Of a DNA stretch of 64,000 bases, positions 1-12,681 are shown piece after piece (the stretch's first letter is position 1; each line of letters starts with the position of its first letter). The translations under genes and the position numbers were made by a program. Source of the stretch: Burkholderia cepacia GG4 (GTDB lineage: Bacteria > Pseudomonadota > Gammaproteobacteria > Burkholderiales > Burkholderiaceae); contig NC_018513.1 of the NCBI RefSeq assembly GCF_000292915.1, forward strand, positions 3,224,001-3,288,000, read 5' to 3'. The notes under the pieces are model-generated. The model did not search any database. It saw only the letters and a list, made by a program, of their open reading frames with translations, and was not told the origin of the DNA.

Positions 1-117
1 CCAGCGGAACGCGGTAGCGGCATTCCAGTCGACGGCCGTCGGCGCAGGCGGCAGTATCCCCTCGAGGCGGCCGAGCAACGCTTCCGCGCGCGTCAGAAAC
101 TGTTCGAGCTTGTCCAT
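1..117 (-). CDS. DUF815-family AAA ATPase, N-terminal fragment
   Basis: Only the first 39 codons are inside the window; the rest runs off the left edge. The ATG is at 117 and the translation begins MDKLEQFLTRAEALLG, then continues with a proline-rich stretch and ends in ATAFRW. I recognise this start as that of the DUF815 P-loop ATPase that commonly follows argJ in Burkholderia. No catalytic motif is visible in this fragment, so the call rests on the N-terminal sequence and gene order. It begins 18 bases after the argJ stop and is probably co-transcribed with it. The cellular role of DUF815 ATPases is not well defined. Confidence 0.55.
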   Translation of the reverse strand, partial: MDKLEQFLTRAEALLGRLEGILPPAPTAVDWNAATAFRW

Positions 118-135
118 GTTCTTCAAGCGCCCCGA

Positions 136-1377
136 TCAGGAGCGGTAATCCGCGTTGATGCTCACGTAATCGTGCGACAGGTCACACGTCCAGACGGTTG
201 CGTGCGCATCGCCACGGCCGAGCAGCACGCGAATCGTGATTTCGCTCTGCTTCATCACGCGCTGGCCATCTTCTTCCTGGTACGCCGGGTTGCGGCCCCC
301 GGCCTTCGCGACGAGCACGTCGTCGAGATAAAGATCGATCTTGCCGACATCGAGATCCGTGACGCCCGCATAGCCGATCGCCGCGAGAATTCGGCCGAGG
401 TTGGGGTCGGATGCATAGAAGGCCGTCTTCACGAGCGGCGAATGGCCGATCGCGTACGCGATCTGGCGGCACTCGGCGACGTTCTTGCCGCCTTCGACCT
501 GCACCGTCATGAATTTCGTCGCGCCTTCGCCGTCGCGCACGATCAGCTGCGACAGCACCTGGGCGACCTGCGTGACCGCGTCGCGCAGCGCCGCATAGGC
601 CGGCGAGTCGGTCGACGTGATCGCGGGCAGCGTGCTCTTGCCCGACGCGATCAGGATGAACGAGTCGTTCGTCGACGTGTCGCCGTCGATCGTGATGCAG
701 TTGAACGAGCGGTCGGCCACTTCCTTCACGAGCGTGTCGAGCACCGGCTGCGCGACATTGGCGTCGAATGCGAGGAAGCCAAGCATCGTCGCCATGTTCG
801 GCTTGATCATGCCCGCACCCTTGCTGATGCCCGTCAGCGTGACCGTGTGGCCGTCGATCGTCACCTGGCGCGACGTGGCCTTCGGCAGCGTGTCGGTCGT
901 CATGATCGCCTGCGCGGCGTCGAACCAGTGCGCGGCCTTGCGGTTCGCGAGCGCAGCCGGCAGCCCGGCCTTCAGGCGATCGATCGGCAGCGGTTCGAGA
1001 ATCACGCCGGTCGAGAACGGCAGCACCTGCGCGGCGTCGATGCCCGCGAGGCGTGCGAGTTCCGAGCAGGTTTCGCGCGCGTTCACGAGGCCCGGCTCGC
1101 CGGTGCCCGCATTCGCATTGCCCGTATTCACCACGAGCGCGCGGATGCCTGCGCCGCCCGCGCGCACCTTTGCCAGGTGTTCGCGGCACACCGTCACGGG
1201 CGCGGCGCAGAAGCGGTTTTCGGTGAATACGCCGGCGACCGTCGCCCCTTCTTCGACGGAAATGACCAGCACGTCCTTGCGATTCGGCTTGCGGATGTTC
1301 GCTTCCGCCCAGCCGAGCGTGACGCCGGCGACGGGATGCAGTTGGGCGGGATCGATCGACGGAAAATTGACAGCCAT
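136..1377 (-). CDS. argJ: bifunctional glutamate N-acetyltransferase / N-acetylglutamate synthase
   Basis: The ArgJ family moves the acetyl group from N-acetylornithine to glutamate and, in bifunctional members, also acetylates glutamate from acetyl-CoA. It is a cytoplasmic enzyme of the cyclic arginine pathway. The 413-residue product has the self-cleavage motif KPNMATM, with Ala196-Thr197 as the expected cut site and Thr197 as the nucleophile of the beta chain. The frame is open 28 codons further upstream, but homologues begin at [10 protein letters not shown], so I use the ATG at 1377. The gene lies downstream of secA behind a likely terminator and directly upstream of a DUF815 ATPase gene. 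Whether this copy is mono- or bifunctional cannot be told from sequence alone. Confidence 0.95.
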   Translation of the reverse strand: MAVNFPSIDPAQLHPVAGVTLGWAEANIRKPNRKDVLVISVEEGATVAGVFTENRFCAAPVTVCREHLAKVRAGGAGIRALVVNTGNANAGTGEPGLVNARETCSELARLAGIDAAQVLPFSTGVILEPLPIDRLKAGLPAALANRKAAHWFDAAQAIMTTDTLPKATSRQVTIDGHTVTLTGISKGAGMIKPNMATMLGFLAFDANVAQPVLDTLVKEVADRSFNCITIDGDTSTNDSFILIASGKSTLPAITSTDSPAYAALRDAVTQVAQVLSQLIVRDGEGATKFMTVQVEGGKNVAECRQIAYAIGHSPLVKTAFYASDPNLGRILAAIGYAGVTDLDVGKIDLYLDDVLVAKAGGRNPAYQEEDGQRVMKQSEITIRVLLGRGDAHATVWTCDLSHDYVSINADYRS

Positions 1378-1396
1378 GGGGCACACCTGCCGGATG

Positions 1397-1420
1397 GAAA
1401 ATGCCGGCACGCGCCGGCAT
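1397..1420 (-). terminator. likely secA terminator
   Basis: A perfect 8-base inverted repeat (ATGCCGGC / GCCGGCAT, four-base loop) lies 24 bases upstream of the argJ start. Read on the minus strand it is followed by TTTT. It would end the secA transcript, possibly only in part. Confidence 0.55.
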
Positions 1421-1521
1421 CGATTGGAAGAACCGGCGGCCGCACGAGCGGGCCGCCGCAACTCACATCACTGACTCGAAGCTGCGAACGAAGCGGCACG
1501 CGCGATGCGCGCCGCCGCCGA

Positions 1522-4320
<2,799 letters not shown>

Positions 4321-4539
4321 CGGATCGGATCCTGCGTCGCAGCACCGGCGCCCGGCGCGTAGTGCGCGCCCCGACGCCCGAGCCTCGGCGGCTTAGCGAA
4401 TTAGTGGAATCAAACGAGGAATTTTAGCACGCGGGGACGCCTGCGCCCGTGTCCCGGCCGGACCCGCACCATGCGGGGAAAGGGCGCCGACAACCGCTCG
4501 GACGGCCCGAAAGCCGCGCGTGCGCGGGCCGGCGCGGGG

Positions 4540-4545
4540 TACAAT
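4540..4545 (+). promoter_or_regulatory. candidate -10 of the DUF721 gene
   Basis: TACAAT, in the context GGTACAATCGGCG, sits 44 bases before the DUF721 start. The same GGTANAATNG context occurs before rpe and ychF in this window. No good -35 is visible in the GC-rich sequence upstream. Confidence 0.35.
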
Positions 4546-4588
4546 CGGCGTCAACGTCCGCGCGCTTGCGCGCCCGAAGAATGCCTCG

Positions 4589-5068
4589 ATGAATCGATTT
4601 TCCAAGCGTTTCGGCCCGCTCGCCGCGTATCGCCCGCAACCCGTGTCCGAAGTGCTCAACCGCACCGACGCGTTCGCGGCGCTGCGCGCCGGCGTCGAAC
4701 AGGTCGCGTCGCTGCAACGCGACCTCTCCACGCTCCTGCCCGACTACCTGGCGAATCATGTCGAACCGGGCTCCATCAAGGATGGCACCCTGACCCTCTT
4801 TGCCGCGCACAACGCGCTCGCAGCCAGACTGCGGCAGGTCGAGCCGCGGCTGCTCGCCGATCTCCAGAAGCGCGGCTGGCCGGTCGCCGCGCTGCGCGTG
4901 CGCGTCCGTCCGAAGGACGCGCCGCCGCCGCCACATGTAAAGCAGGCGCGGATGACGTCCGTCGGCGCCGCCGCGTTGCGCGACCTCGCCGACCACCTCG
5001 AGCCGTCGCCGCTGCAGGCCGCGCTGGCGCGGATGGCCGCGCGGCACGGCGCGAAATCGCCACGCTGA
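4589..5068 (+). CDS. DUF721 / DciA-like protein
   Basis: A 159-residue protein with the DUF721 fold signature: an N-terminal segment with a hydrophobic, Leu-rich pattern (VASLQRDLSTLLPDYL), then the LTLFAAHNALAARLRQ stretch and a basic region. DUF721 includes DciA, the replicative helicase operator or loader found in bacteria without DnaC, and Burkholderia is expected to use DciA. That role is inferred from the family. I start at MNRFSKRFGPL (4589) because the 23 upstream in-frame codons have no family resemblance. It is the only plus-strand gene in the first 25 kb and converges on lpxC at a shared terminator. Confidence 0.8.
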   Translation: MNRFSKRFGPLAAYRPQPVSEVLNRTDAFAALRAGVEQVASLQRDLSTLLPDYLANHVEPGSIKDGTLTLFAAHNALAARLRQVEPRLLADLQKRGWPVAALRVRVRPKDAPPPPHVKQARMTSVGAAALRDLADHLEPSPLQAALARMAARHGAKSPR

Positions 5069-5094
5069 GCACCGCGCCGACAACGGCCGACCAA

Positions 5095-5125
5095 TAAAAA
5101 AGCGACCCGAAGGTCGCTTTTTTTA
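5095..5125. terminator. bidirectional terminator between DUF721 gene and lpxC
   Basis: Inverted repeat AGCGACC / GGTCGCT with a four-base loop, preceded by six A and followed by seven T. It can act on both strands between the two convergent genes. Confidence 0.85.
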
Positions 5126-5145
5126 TCGCTTGCGCCGGACGCCGG

Positions 5146-6063
5146 TTACGCGAAGGCCGTCTGCGTGTCGAACGCGAAGCCGCTCGGTGCGGACTGCGGA
5201 TCCTCGAACGTGACGATCTCGTACGCGTCTTCGTTCGCGAGCAGTTCGCGCAGCAGCGCGTTGTTCAGCCCGTGCCCCGACTTGTACGCCGTGTACGACG
5301 CCAGCAGCGGATGACCGACCACGTACAGGTCGCCGATCGCGTCGAGCATCTTGTGCTTCACGAACTCGTCGTCGTAGCGCAGCCCGTCGTTGTTCAGGAT
5401 CCGGTATTCGTCGAGCACGATCGCGTTGTCCATGCTGCCGCCGCGTGCGAGGCCCAGCTCGCGCATCATCTCGACTTCATGGGCGAACCCGAACGTGCGC
5501 GCGCGCGCGATCTCGCGCACGTACGACGTGTTCGCAAAGTCGACCTCGAGTTCCTGGCCGGTCTTGTCGACGGCCGGGTGACGGAAGTCGATCGTGAACT
5601 TCAGCTTGAAACCGAAATACGGATCGAGGCGTGCGAACTTGTCGCCGTCGCGGATCTCGACCGGCTTCTTCACCTTGATGAAGCGCTTCGGCGCGTTCTG
5701 CTCCTCGATGCCTGCCGACTGGATCAGGAACACGAAGGACGCGGCGCTGCCGTCCATGATCGGGATTTCCTCGGCCGTCACGTCGACATAGAGGTTGTCG
5801 ATCCCGAGGCCGGCGCACGCCGACATCAGGTGCTCGACGGTCGACACGCGCGCACCATCCTTCTGCAGCACCGACGCGAGCCGCGTGTCGCCGATCGACA
5901 TCGCGGATGCCGGAATGTCGACGGGCGTGGGCAGGTCGACGCGCGAGAAAACGATACCCGTGCCCGGCGCGGCCGGACGGAGCGTCAGTTCAACCTTGCG
6001 GCCCGAGTGGAGACCGATGCCCACGGTCTTCACGATCGATTTGATGGTGCGCTGCTTCAGCAT
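5146..6063 (-). CDS. lpxC: UDP-3-O-acyl-N-acetylglucosamine deacetylase
   Basis: LpxC removes the acetyl group from UDP-3-O-acyl-GlcNAc, the committed step of lipid A synthesis. The 305-residue protein has the zinc ligands expected of the family: His78 in STVEHLM, and the HKMLDAIGD motif near residues 237-245 that supplies a His and an Asp. The ORF is open ten codons further upstream ([10 protein letters not shown]), but the family start is [10 protein letters not shown] at 6063; MKNTMLK at 6075 is a possible alternative. A strong TATAAT lies 56 bases upstream of the start, and an inverted repeat sits in the leader. Confidence 0.96.
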   Translation of the reverse strand: MLKQRTIKSIVKTVGIGLHSGRKVELTLRPAAPGTGIVFSRVDLPTPVDIPASAMSIGDTRLASVLQKDGARVSTVEHLMSACAGLGIDNLYVDVTAEEIPIMDGSAASFVFLIQSAGIEEQNAPKRFIKVKKPVEIRDGDKFARLDPYFGFKLKFTIDFRHPAVDKTGQELEVDFANTSYVREIARARTFGFAHEVEMMRELGLARGGSMDNAIVLDEYRILNNDGLRYDDEFVKHKMLDAIGDLYVVGHPLLASYTAYKSGHGLNNALLRELLANEDAYEIVTFEDPQSAPSGFAFDTQTAFA

Positions 6064-6077
6064 GGTGTTCTTCATCT

Positions 6078-6096
6078 TGATTGAGAATATCAATCA
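6078..6096. repeat. inverted repeat in the lpxC leader
   Basis: TGATTGA and TCAATCA arms separated by GAATA lie 15-33 bases upstream of the lpxC ATG, between the -10 box and the start codon. It may be an operator or an RNA hairpin affecting ribosome access. The Shine-Dalgarno sequence of lpxC is weak. Confidence 0.5.
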
Positions 6097-6118
6097 GGAG
6101 TTATATTCGATAGGTGGG

Positions 6119-6147
6119 ATTATAGCGTAATTCCCTATTCGACGCTG
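6119..6147 (-). promoter_or_regulatory. candidate lpxC promoter
   Basis: A perfect TATAAT (minus strand, 6119-6124) stands 56 bases upstream of the lpxC start in AT-rich sequence. A -35 at 17-base spacing would be CAGCGT, a poor match, so only the -10 is convincing. Confidence 0.5.
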
Positions 6148-6198
6148 TTTGAAACTGCGTATCAATCTGTTTCGACTGTTTACCCGCGCCGATACGGG

Positions 6199-6243
6199 AC
6201 GGGCCGATGCCCGGAACGGAGGCGTTTCCGGTCATCGGCCCGT
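6199..6243. repeat. long imperfect hairpin downstream of the peroxiredoxin gene
   Basis: Perfect 11-base arms (ACGGGCCGATG / CATCGGCCCGT) enclose a second stem CCGGAA / TTCCGG. It lies between the peroxiredoxin stop and the lpxC promoter. There is no T-run, so it is not a standard terminator. Confidence 0.6.
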
Positions 6244-6303
6244 GTTACAACTGTCCCGAGGCGGGTGAGCAGCGTTGCCGGCAGGCAACGGCGCACCGCA
6301 CGA

Positions 6304-6810
6304 TCAGGACTTCAACGTCGCAAGCACACTCGCCGCATCGCTCACTTCGAACTTGCCCGGCGCTTCGACGGCCAGCGTCTTGACCACACCGTCGTCGACC
6401 ACCATCGCGTAGCGCAGGGAACGGATTCCCATGCCACGCGCGGACAAATCCTGCGTCAGCCCCAGCGCATGAGTGAAAGCAGCGCTGCCGTCCGCCATCA
6501 TGCGCACCTTGCCCGCGGTGTGCAGATCACGTCCCCATGCGCCCATCACGAATGCGTCGTTGACGGACACGCACCAGAGCTCGTCGATGCCCGCCGAGCG
6601 CAGTTGCTCGGCGTGCTCGACATAGCCCGGCACATGCTGCGCCGAGCAGGTCGGCGTGAAAGCGCCCGGCAATCCGAAGATCACCACCCGCTTTCCCGCA
6701 ACCTGGTCGCGCACGCTGTAGGCATTTGGCCCCAGCGTGCAGCCTTCGCGCGCGTCGTCGATGAACTCGAACAGTTGCGCGTCGGGCAGCGCGTCGCCCA
6801 CTTGAATCAT
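6304..6810 (-). CDS. Prx5-type peroxiredoxin
   Basis: A 168-residue thiol peroxidase of the AhpE/Prx5 (AhpC-TSA) family, which reduces hydrogen peroxide and organic peroxides in the cytoplasm. The active-site motif PGAFTPTCS places the peroxidatic cysteine at residue 55. A further cysteine in ELWCVSV may or may not act as resolving residue, and no glutaredoxin domain is fused. Start MIQVGDALPD. It sits between ftsZ and lpxC, on the same strand, with 191 bases separating it from ftsZ. The peroxiredoxin call is secure; the natural reductant is unknown. Confidence 0.92.
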   Translation of the reverse strand: MIQVGDALPDAQLFEFIDDAREGCTLGPNAYSVRDQVAGKRVVIFGLPGAFTPTCSAQHVPGYVEHAEQLRSAGIDELWCVSVNDAFVMGAWGRDLHTAGKVRMMADGSAAFTHALGLTQDLSARGMGIRSLRYAMVVDDGVVKTLAVEAPGKFEVSDAASVLATLKS

Positions 6811-6961
6811 GGCTGGTCCCTCATAGCGATTCGGTTTTTCGGCGTATTGCGGACAGCACGTCCCATCCCGCTCCGCTCATGCGAAGAGGGCACGTTTCCC
6901 GGCCCGGCGTCGCATCCGACGCGGCCTGTCGTGGTCCGTAGCATCCGTCACGCCGGCGTTA

Positions 6962-6981
6962 CCGCGGCGACCCCGCCGCGG
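6962..6981 (-). terminator. possible hairpin after ftsZ
   Basis: CCGCGGCG / CGCCGCGG with a four-base loop, 21 bases downstream of the ftsZ stop. No U-run follows, so termination would have to be Rho-assisted, or the hairpin may only protect the mRNA end. Confidence 0.35.
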
Positions 6982-7001
6982 CTTCGCCTGTGTGTGCGTC
7001 G

Positions 7002-8198
7002 TCAGTCAGCCTGCTTGCGCAGGAAAGCCGGGATGTCGTACGTGTCGACACCCTTCTCCTGCAGCGCCTGCACGTGCGATGCCGCGGTTTCGCGCGAATT
7101 GCGCCATACCGCCGGCGTATCGAGCGCGCCGTAGTCGGCCGTGCTGACGTGATGCTGCTGTGCATAGCCGTGCGACACCGCGCTGACCGGCTGGTTGTCG
7201 GTACCGGTACGCAGCAGCGTCATCGGAGCCGATTGCTGCTTCTTCGCCGCACGGCCCAGACCCGTCGCCACGACCGTCACGCGCAGTGCATCGCCCATCG
7301 CGTCGTCGTACACCGCACCGAAGATCACCGTCGCATCTTCCGCCGCGTAGCTCTTGATCGTGTTCATCACTTCGCGCGTTTCCGACAGGCGCAGCGAACG
7401 GCTCGACGTGATATTGACCAGCACGCCACGCGCGCCCGACAGATCGACGCCTTCGAGCAGCGGGCTCGCCACGGCCTGTTCCGCCGCGAGGCGTGCGCGA
7501 TCGACGCCGGCGACCGTCGCCGTGCCCATCATCGCCTTGCCCTGTTCGCCCATCACCGTCTTCACGTCTTCGAAGTCGACGTTCACGAGGCCATCGACAT
7601 TGATGATTTCAGCAATGCCTGCAACCGCGTTGTTCAACACGTCGTCCGCGCACTGGAAGCACTTGTCCATCTCGGCGTCATCGCCCATCACGTCGAACAG
7701 CTTGTCGTTCAGGACGACGATCAGCGAGTCGACGTGATCCTCCAGTTGCTGCGAACCTGCTTCCGCGACGCGCATCCGCTTGCCGCCTTCGAACTCGAAC
7801 GGCTTGCTGACGACACCCACCGTCAGAATGCCCATCTCCTTCGCGATCTGCGCGACCACCGGCGCTGCGCCCGTGCCCGTGCCGCCACCCATGCCGGCCG
7901 TGATGAACACCATGTGCGCGCCGCGCAGTGCATCGGCGATGCGCTCGCGCGCTTCTTCCGCCGCGGCACGGCCCATTTCCGGCTTCGCACCGGCGCCGAG
8001 GCCCGTGTTGCCCAGCTGAATCACCGACGATGCGCGCGAACGCGACAGCGCCTGGGCATCCGTGTTCATCACGATGAAGTCGACGCCTTGCACGCCGCGG
8101 TTGATCATGTGCTGAACGGCATTGCCGCCAGCGCCGCCAACGCCGACCACCTTGATGATGGTGCCGTTGGTTTCGGTTTCCAGCATTTCGAATTCCAT
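7002..8198 (-). CDS. ftsZ: cell division GTPase FtsZ
   Basis: FtsZ polymerises into the Z-ring that recruits the divisome. The 398-residue protein has the GTP-binding signature GGGTGTG near residue 106, the N-terminal glycine-rich GVGGAGGNAV, and the T7-loop region (NVDFEDVKTVM). The conserved C-terminal peptide YDIPAFLRKQ binds FtsA and ZipA. I choose the ATG at 8198, preceded by GGAGG at five-base spacing; a TTG five codons earlier overlaps that ribosome site. It is the last core gene of the dcw cluster. A C-terminal linker of about 60 residues is present. Confidence 0.98.
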   Translation of the reverse strand: MEFEMLETETNGTIIKVVGVGGAGGNAVQHMINRGVQGVDFIVMNTDAQALSRSRASSVIQLGNTGLGAGAKPEMGRAAAEEARERIADALRGAHMVFITAGMGGGTGTGAAPVVAQIAKEMGILTVGVVSKPFEFEGGKRMRVAEAGSQQLEDHVDSLIVVLNDKLFDVMGDDAEMDKCFQCADDVLNNAVAGIAEIINVDGLVNVDFEDVKTVMGEQGKAMMGTATVAGVDRARLAAEQAVASPLLEGVDLSGARGVLVNITSSRSLRLSETREVMNTIKSYAAEDATVIFGAVYDDAMGDALRVTVVATGLGRAAKKQQSAPMTLLRTGTDNQPVSAVSHGYAQQHHVSTADYGALDTPAVWRNSRETAASHVQALQEKGVDTYDIPAFLRKQAD

Positions 8199-8309
8199 TG
8201 TTGCCTCCGTCAAGAAAATAAACCTACTCGGCCGTTATTCGGCAGGAGATCGGGCAACCCCCTGTCGCGCGCCAGCCGCCGGCACCAGCGCGAATTTCGA
8301 TTCGGTCGG

Positions 8310-9542
8310 TCAGAAGTTGCTCAGAAACCATTCCTTCATCCGCGAGAAGACCTGCCCCGCGTTGCCGGACTGCACGGCGACCTTGCGGCCGCGCATGCGC
8401 TGCGCACTCCCTTCGACGAGCAGGCCCATCGCCGTCGAGTAGCGCGGATTGCGCACGACGTCGGCGAGGCCGCCTGCATATTCCGGCGCGCCGATGCGCA
8501 CCGGTTTCAGGAAAATGTCTTCGCCGAGCTCGACCATGCCCGGCATCATCGAAGCCCCGCCGGTAATGACCACGCCGGAGCTCAGCAGTTCTTCGTAACC
8601 CGACTCGCGCACGACCTGCTGCACGAGCGAGAACAGTTCCTCGACGCGCGGCTCGATCACGGCCGCGAGCGCCTGCCGCGACAGCGTGCGCGGGCCGCGT
8701 TCGCCGAGTCCCGGCACTTCGACCATCTCGTCCGGATCGGCGAGCGCCTGCTTCGCGATCCCGTAGCCGACCTTGATGTCTTCCGCGTCCGGCGTCGGCG
8801 TGCGCAGCGCCATCGCGATGTCGCTCGTGATCTGGTCGCCGGCGATCGGAATCACCGCGGTGTGGCGGATCGCACCTTCGGCGAAGATCGCGATGTCGGT
8901 CGTGCCGCCGCCGACGTCGACCAGCACCACGCCGAGATCCTTCTCGTCTTCCGTCAGCACGGCCAGCGACGACGCGAGCGGCTGCAGGATCAGGTCGTTC
9001 ACTTCCAGCCCGCAGCGGCGCACGCACTTGACGATGTTCTGCGCTGCGCTGACCGCGCCCGTCACGATGTGCACCTTCACCTCGAGGCGGATGCCGCTCA
9101 TCCCGATCGGCTCGCGCACGTCTTCCTGGCCGTCGATGATGAATTCCTGCGTGAGGATGTGCAGCACCTGCTGGTCGGTCGGGATGTTGATCGCCTTCGC
9201 GGTCTCGATCACGCGCGCGACGTCGGTCTGCGTGACTTCCTTGTCCTTGATCGCAACCATCCCGCTCGAATTGAAGCTGCGGATGTGGCTGCCCGCGATC
9301 CCCGTGAACACGTTGGTGATCTTGCAATCAGCCATCAGCTCGGCTTCCTCGAGCGCGCGCTGGATCGACTGCACGGTGGCCTCGATGTTGACCACCACGC
9401 CCTTCTTCAGACCTTTCGATTCGCTCTGGCCGAGGCCGATCACCTCGTAATGGCCCTCGCCCTTCAGCTCGGCGACGATGGCCACCACCTTCGACGTGCC
9501 GATGTCGAGGGAAACCAGCAGATCCTTGTAGTCTTTGCTCAT
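8310..9542 (-). CDS. ftsA: cell division protein FtsA
   Basis: An actin-like ATPase that tethers FtsZ to the membrane and recruits later division proteins. The 410-residue product begins MSKDYKDLLVSLDIGTSKVV, with the phosphate-1 loop of the actin fold. The phosphate-2 region (VLVDVGGGTTDIAIF) and a C-terminal amphipathic helix (FSRMKEWFLSNF) suited to membrane binding are visible. The ORF is open 51 codons upstream into ftsQ; the start at 9542 matches family length. It follows ftsQ by 26 bases and precedes ftsZ by 111 bases. Confidence 0.97.
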   Translation of the reverse strand: MSKDYKDLLVSLDIGTSKVVAIVAELKGEGHYEVIGLGQSESKGLKKGVVVNIEATVQSIQRALEEAELMADCKITNVFTGIAGSHIRSFNSSGMVAIKDKEVTQTDVARVIETAKAINIPTDQQVLHILTQEFIIDGQEDVREPIGMSGIRLEVKVHIVTGAVSAAQNIVKCVRRCGLEVNDLILQPLASSLAVLTEDEKDLGVVLVDVGGGTTDIAIFAEGAIRHTAVIPIAGDQITSDIAMALRTPTPDAEDIKVGYGIAKQALADPDEMVEVPGLGERGPRTLSRQALAAVIEPRVEELFSLVQQVVRESGYEELLSSGVVITGGASMMPGMVELGEDIFLKPVRIGAPEYAGGLADVVRNPRYSTAMGLLVEGSAQRMRGRKVAVQSGNAGQVFSRMKEWFLSNF

Positions 9543-9568
9543 AAAGTGCTCTTGCGTGTGATCTATCG

Positions 9569-10321
9569 TTACTTCTTGCGCTTGTCGGTATCGGTCAGGA
9601 ACCGCATGCCTGCCGCACGAATCGCGAATCCGTTCGGATAACGCAGGTCCGCGTACTCGATGTCGTTGCCCCAGCGCTCCGTGACGGCCGGCCACGCGGC
9701 GACGAGGCGCTGGCTCCGGTCATGCAGGGTTTCGCCGGTACGCTCCTTGCCCAGTTCGACCTGCATGCCGTTCGACAGCTTCACCGTCCACGCATAGCGC
9801 GCCGACAGCGTCACTTCTTCCGGCGCCGCCTTCAGCGGCGCAAACCAGTTCGCGAAGTCGCGATACCGCGTGACGACTTCCTTCGCACTGCCCTCCGGGC
9901 CGTCGAACGCCGGCAGTTCCTGATCCAGCTCGCCTTGGTTCGCGGTGAACAGCTCGCCGTCGACGCTCACGAGCTGCGCGCTGCCCCAGGTCCCGAGCGG
10001 TTTGTACTCCTCGAGCGTGACAGCCAGCGCATTCGGCCACACGCGGCGCACGCTCGCGTGGCGCACCCACGGCATCTGCTCGAATGCGGCGCGCGCCGTG
10101 TCGAGATCGACCGTGAAGAAATTGCCCTTCAGCCGGCCAACCACGCCCGCGCGCACCGTCGGCGTGTTGATGTGCTCGGTGTCGCCATCGATCCGGATTT
10201 CGCGCAGCGCGAACGTCGGACGCTGGATCAGCCAGTAGCAGCCGGCCGCCGCCAACACGAGCAGCAGCAGCGCGTACAGCGCGCTGGCGGCAAGGTTGAG
10301 TTGGCGAACGTTGTTCCACAT
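9569..10321 (-). CDS. ftsQ: cell division protein FtsQ
   Basis: A bitopic inner-membrane protein that links early and late divisome proteins through FtsB and FtsL. The 250-residue product has a short cytoplasmic N-terminus, one transmembrane segment at about residues 12-31 (ALYALLLLVLAAAGCYWLI), then a POTRA domain (FALREIRIDGDTEHIN) and a beta domain (WPNALAVTLEEYKPLGTW). It sits between ddlB and ftsA, as in most beta- and gamma-proteobacteria. Confidence 0.96.
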   Translation of the reverse strand: MWNNVRQLNLAASALYALLLLVLAAAGCYWLIQRPTFALREIRIDGDTEHINTPTVRAGVVGRLKGNFFTVDLDTARAAFEQMPWVRHASVRRVWPNALAVTLEEYKPLGTWGSAQLVSVDGELFTANQGELDQELPAFDGPEGSAKEVVTRYRDFANWFAPLKAAPEEVTLSARYAWTVKLSNGMQVELGKERTGETLHDRSQRLVAAWPAVTERWGNDIEYADLRYPNGFAIRAAGMRFLTDTDKRKK

Positions 10322-10340
10322 ACGTCGTTCCGTTCCTGCG

Positions 10341-11282
10341 TCAGTCGTTGAGCGTAAGCGACAGCACCTTCACGACCAGCTCGGAATAGCTGATGCCGAT
10401 CGAGCGCGCGGCCTTCGGCGGCAGCGAGTGGTCGGTCATCCCGGGGGCCGTGTTCACTTCGAGGAAATACGCGTTGCCGGCGGCGTCGAGCATGAAGTCG
10501 GCCCGGCCCCAGTCGGTGCAGCCGAGCACGTCGAACGCGCGGCGCGCAATGCGCTTCAGTTCCGTTTCCTGTTCGGCCGGCAGCCCGCACGGGATCAGGT
10601 ACTGGGTATCGTCGGCGACGTACTTCGCGTGGTAGTCGTAGAACTCGCCCGCCGGCACGATCTTGATCAGCGGCAGGTCGAGGTCGCCGGCGATGCACGC
10701 GGTGTATTCGCCGCCGCCTTCGATGCTCTTCTCGACGATCACGATCTTGTCGTGCGTCGCGGCTTCCGACAGTGCGGCGGGCAACGCGTCGGCCGTCTTC
10801 ACCTTCAGCACCGCGACGCTCGAGCCTTCGCTCGCCGGCTTCACGAACAGCGGCAGGCCGAGCTTTGCGACGATTTCCGTCGCGCGCGTCGCGTAGTCGT
10901 CACCGCGCAGCACCGTCTCGAACGGCGGCGTCGGCACGCCCGTCTGTTGCCACACGAGCTTCGTGCGGAACTTGTCGAGGCCGAGCGCCGAGCCGAGCAC
11001 GCCGCTGCCCGTATAGCGGATCCCGTAGAAATCGAGCGCGCCCTGGATCTGGCCGTTCTCGCCATAGCCACCATGCAGCGCATTGAACGCGCGCACGAAG
11101 CCTTCGTCCTTCAGCGCCGACAACGGCCGCTCGGCCGGGTCGAACGGATGCGCGTCGACGCCCGCGTCGCGCAGGCCCTGCAGCACGAGGCGGCCCGAGG
11201 TGAGCGACACCTCGCGCTCGGCGGATTCGCCGCCGAACAACACTGCCACCTTGCCGAAACGTTTCGGATCGATCCCGCTCAT
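10341..11282 (-). CDS. ddlB: D-alanine--D-alanine ligase B
   Basis: An ATP-grasp ligase that makes the D-Ala-D-Ala dipeptide used by MurF. The 313-residue protein begins [20 protein letters not shown], the usual Ddl start with the GGxSaEreVS loop. It carries the ATP-binding lysine region ([15 protein letters not shown]) and the C-terminal metal-binding EVNTAPGMT. The frame continues upstream into murC, but homologues and the one-base spacing after the murC stop support the ATG at 11282. Confidence 0.97.
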   Translation of the reverse strand: MSGIDPKRFGKVAVLFGGESAEREVSLTSGRLVLQGLRDAGVDAHPFDPAERPLSALKDEGFVRAFNALHGGYGENGQIQGALDFYGIRYTGSGVLGSALGLDKFRTKLVWQQTGVPTPPFETVLRGDDYATRATEIVAKLGLPLFVKPASEGSSVAVLKVKTADALPAALSEAATHDKIVIVEKSIEGGGEYTACIAGDLDLPLIKIVPAGEFYDYHAKYVADDTQYLIPCGLPAEQETELKRIARRAFDVLGCTDWGRADFMLDAAGNAYFLEVNTAPGMTDHSLPPKAARSIGISYSELVVKVLSLTLND

Positions 11283-11283
11283 G

Positions 11284-12677
<1,394 letters not shown>

Positions 12678-12681
<4 letters not shown>

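Noticed and set aside
6990..9641. 883-codon plus-strand frame opposite ftsZ and ftsA
   Set aside because: Antisense shadow of two secure genes; no motif.
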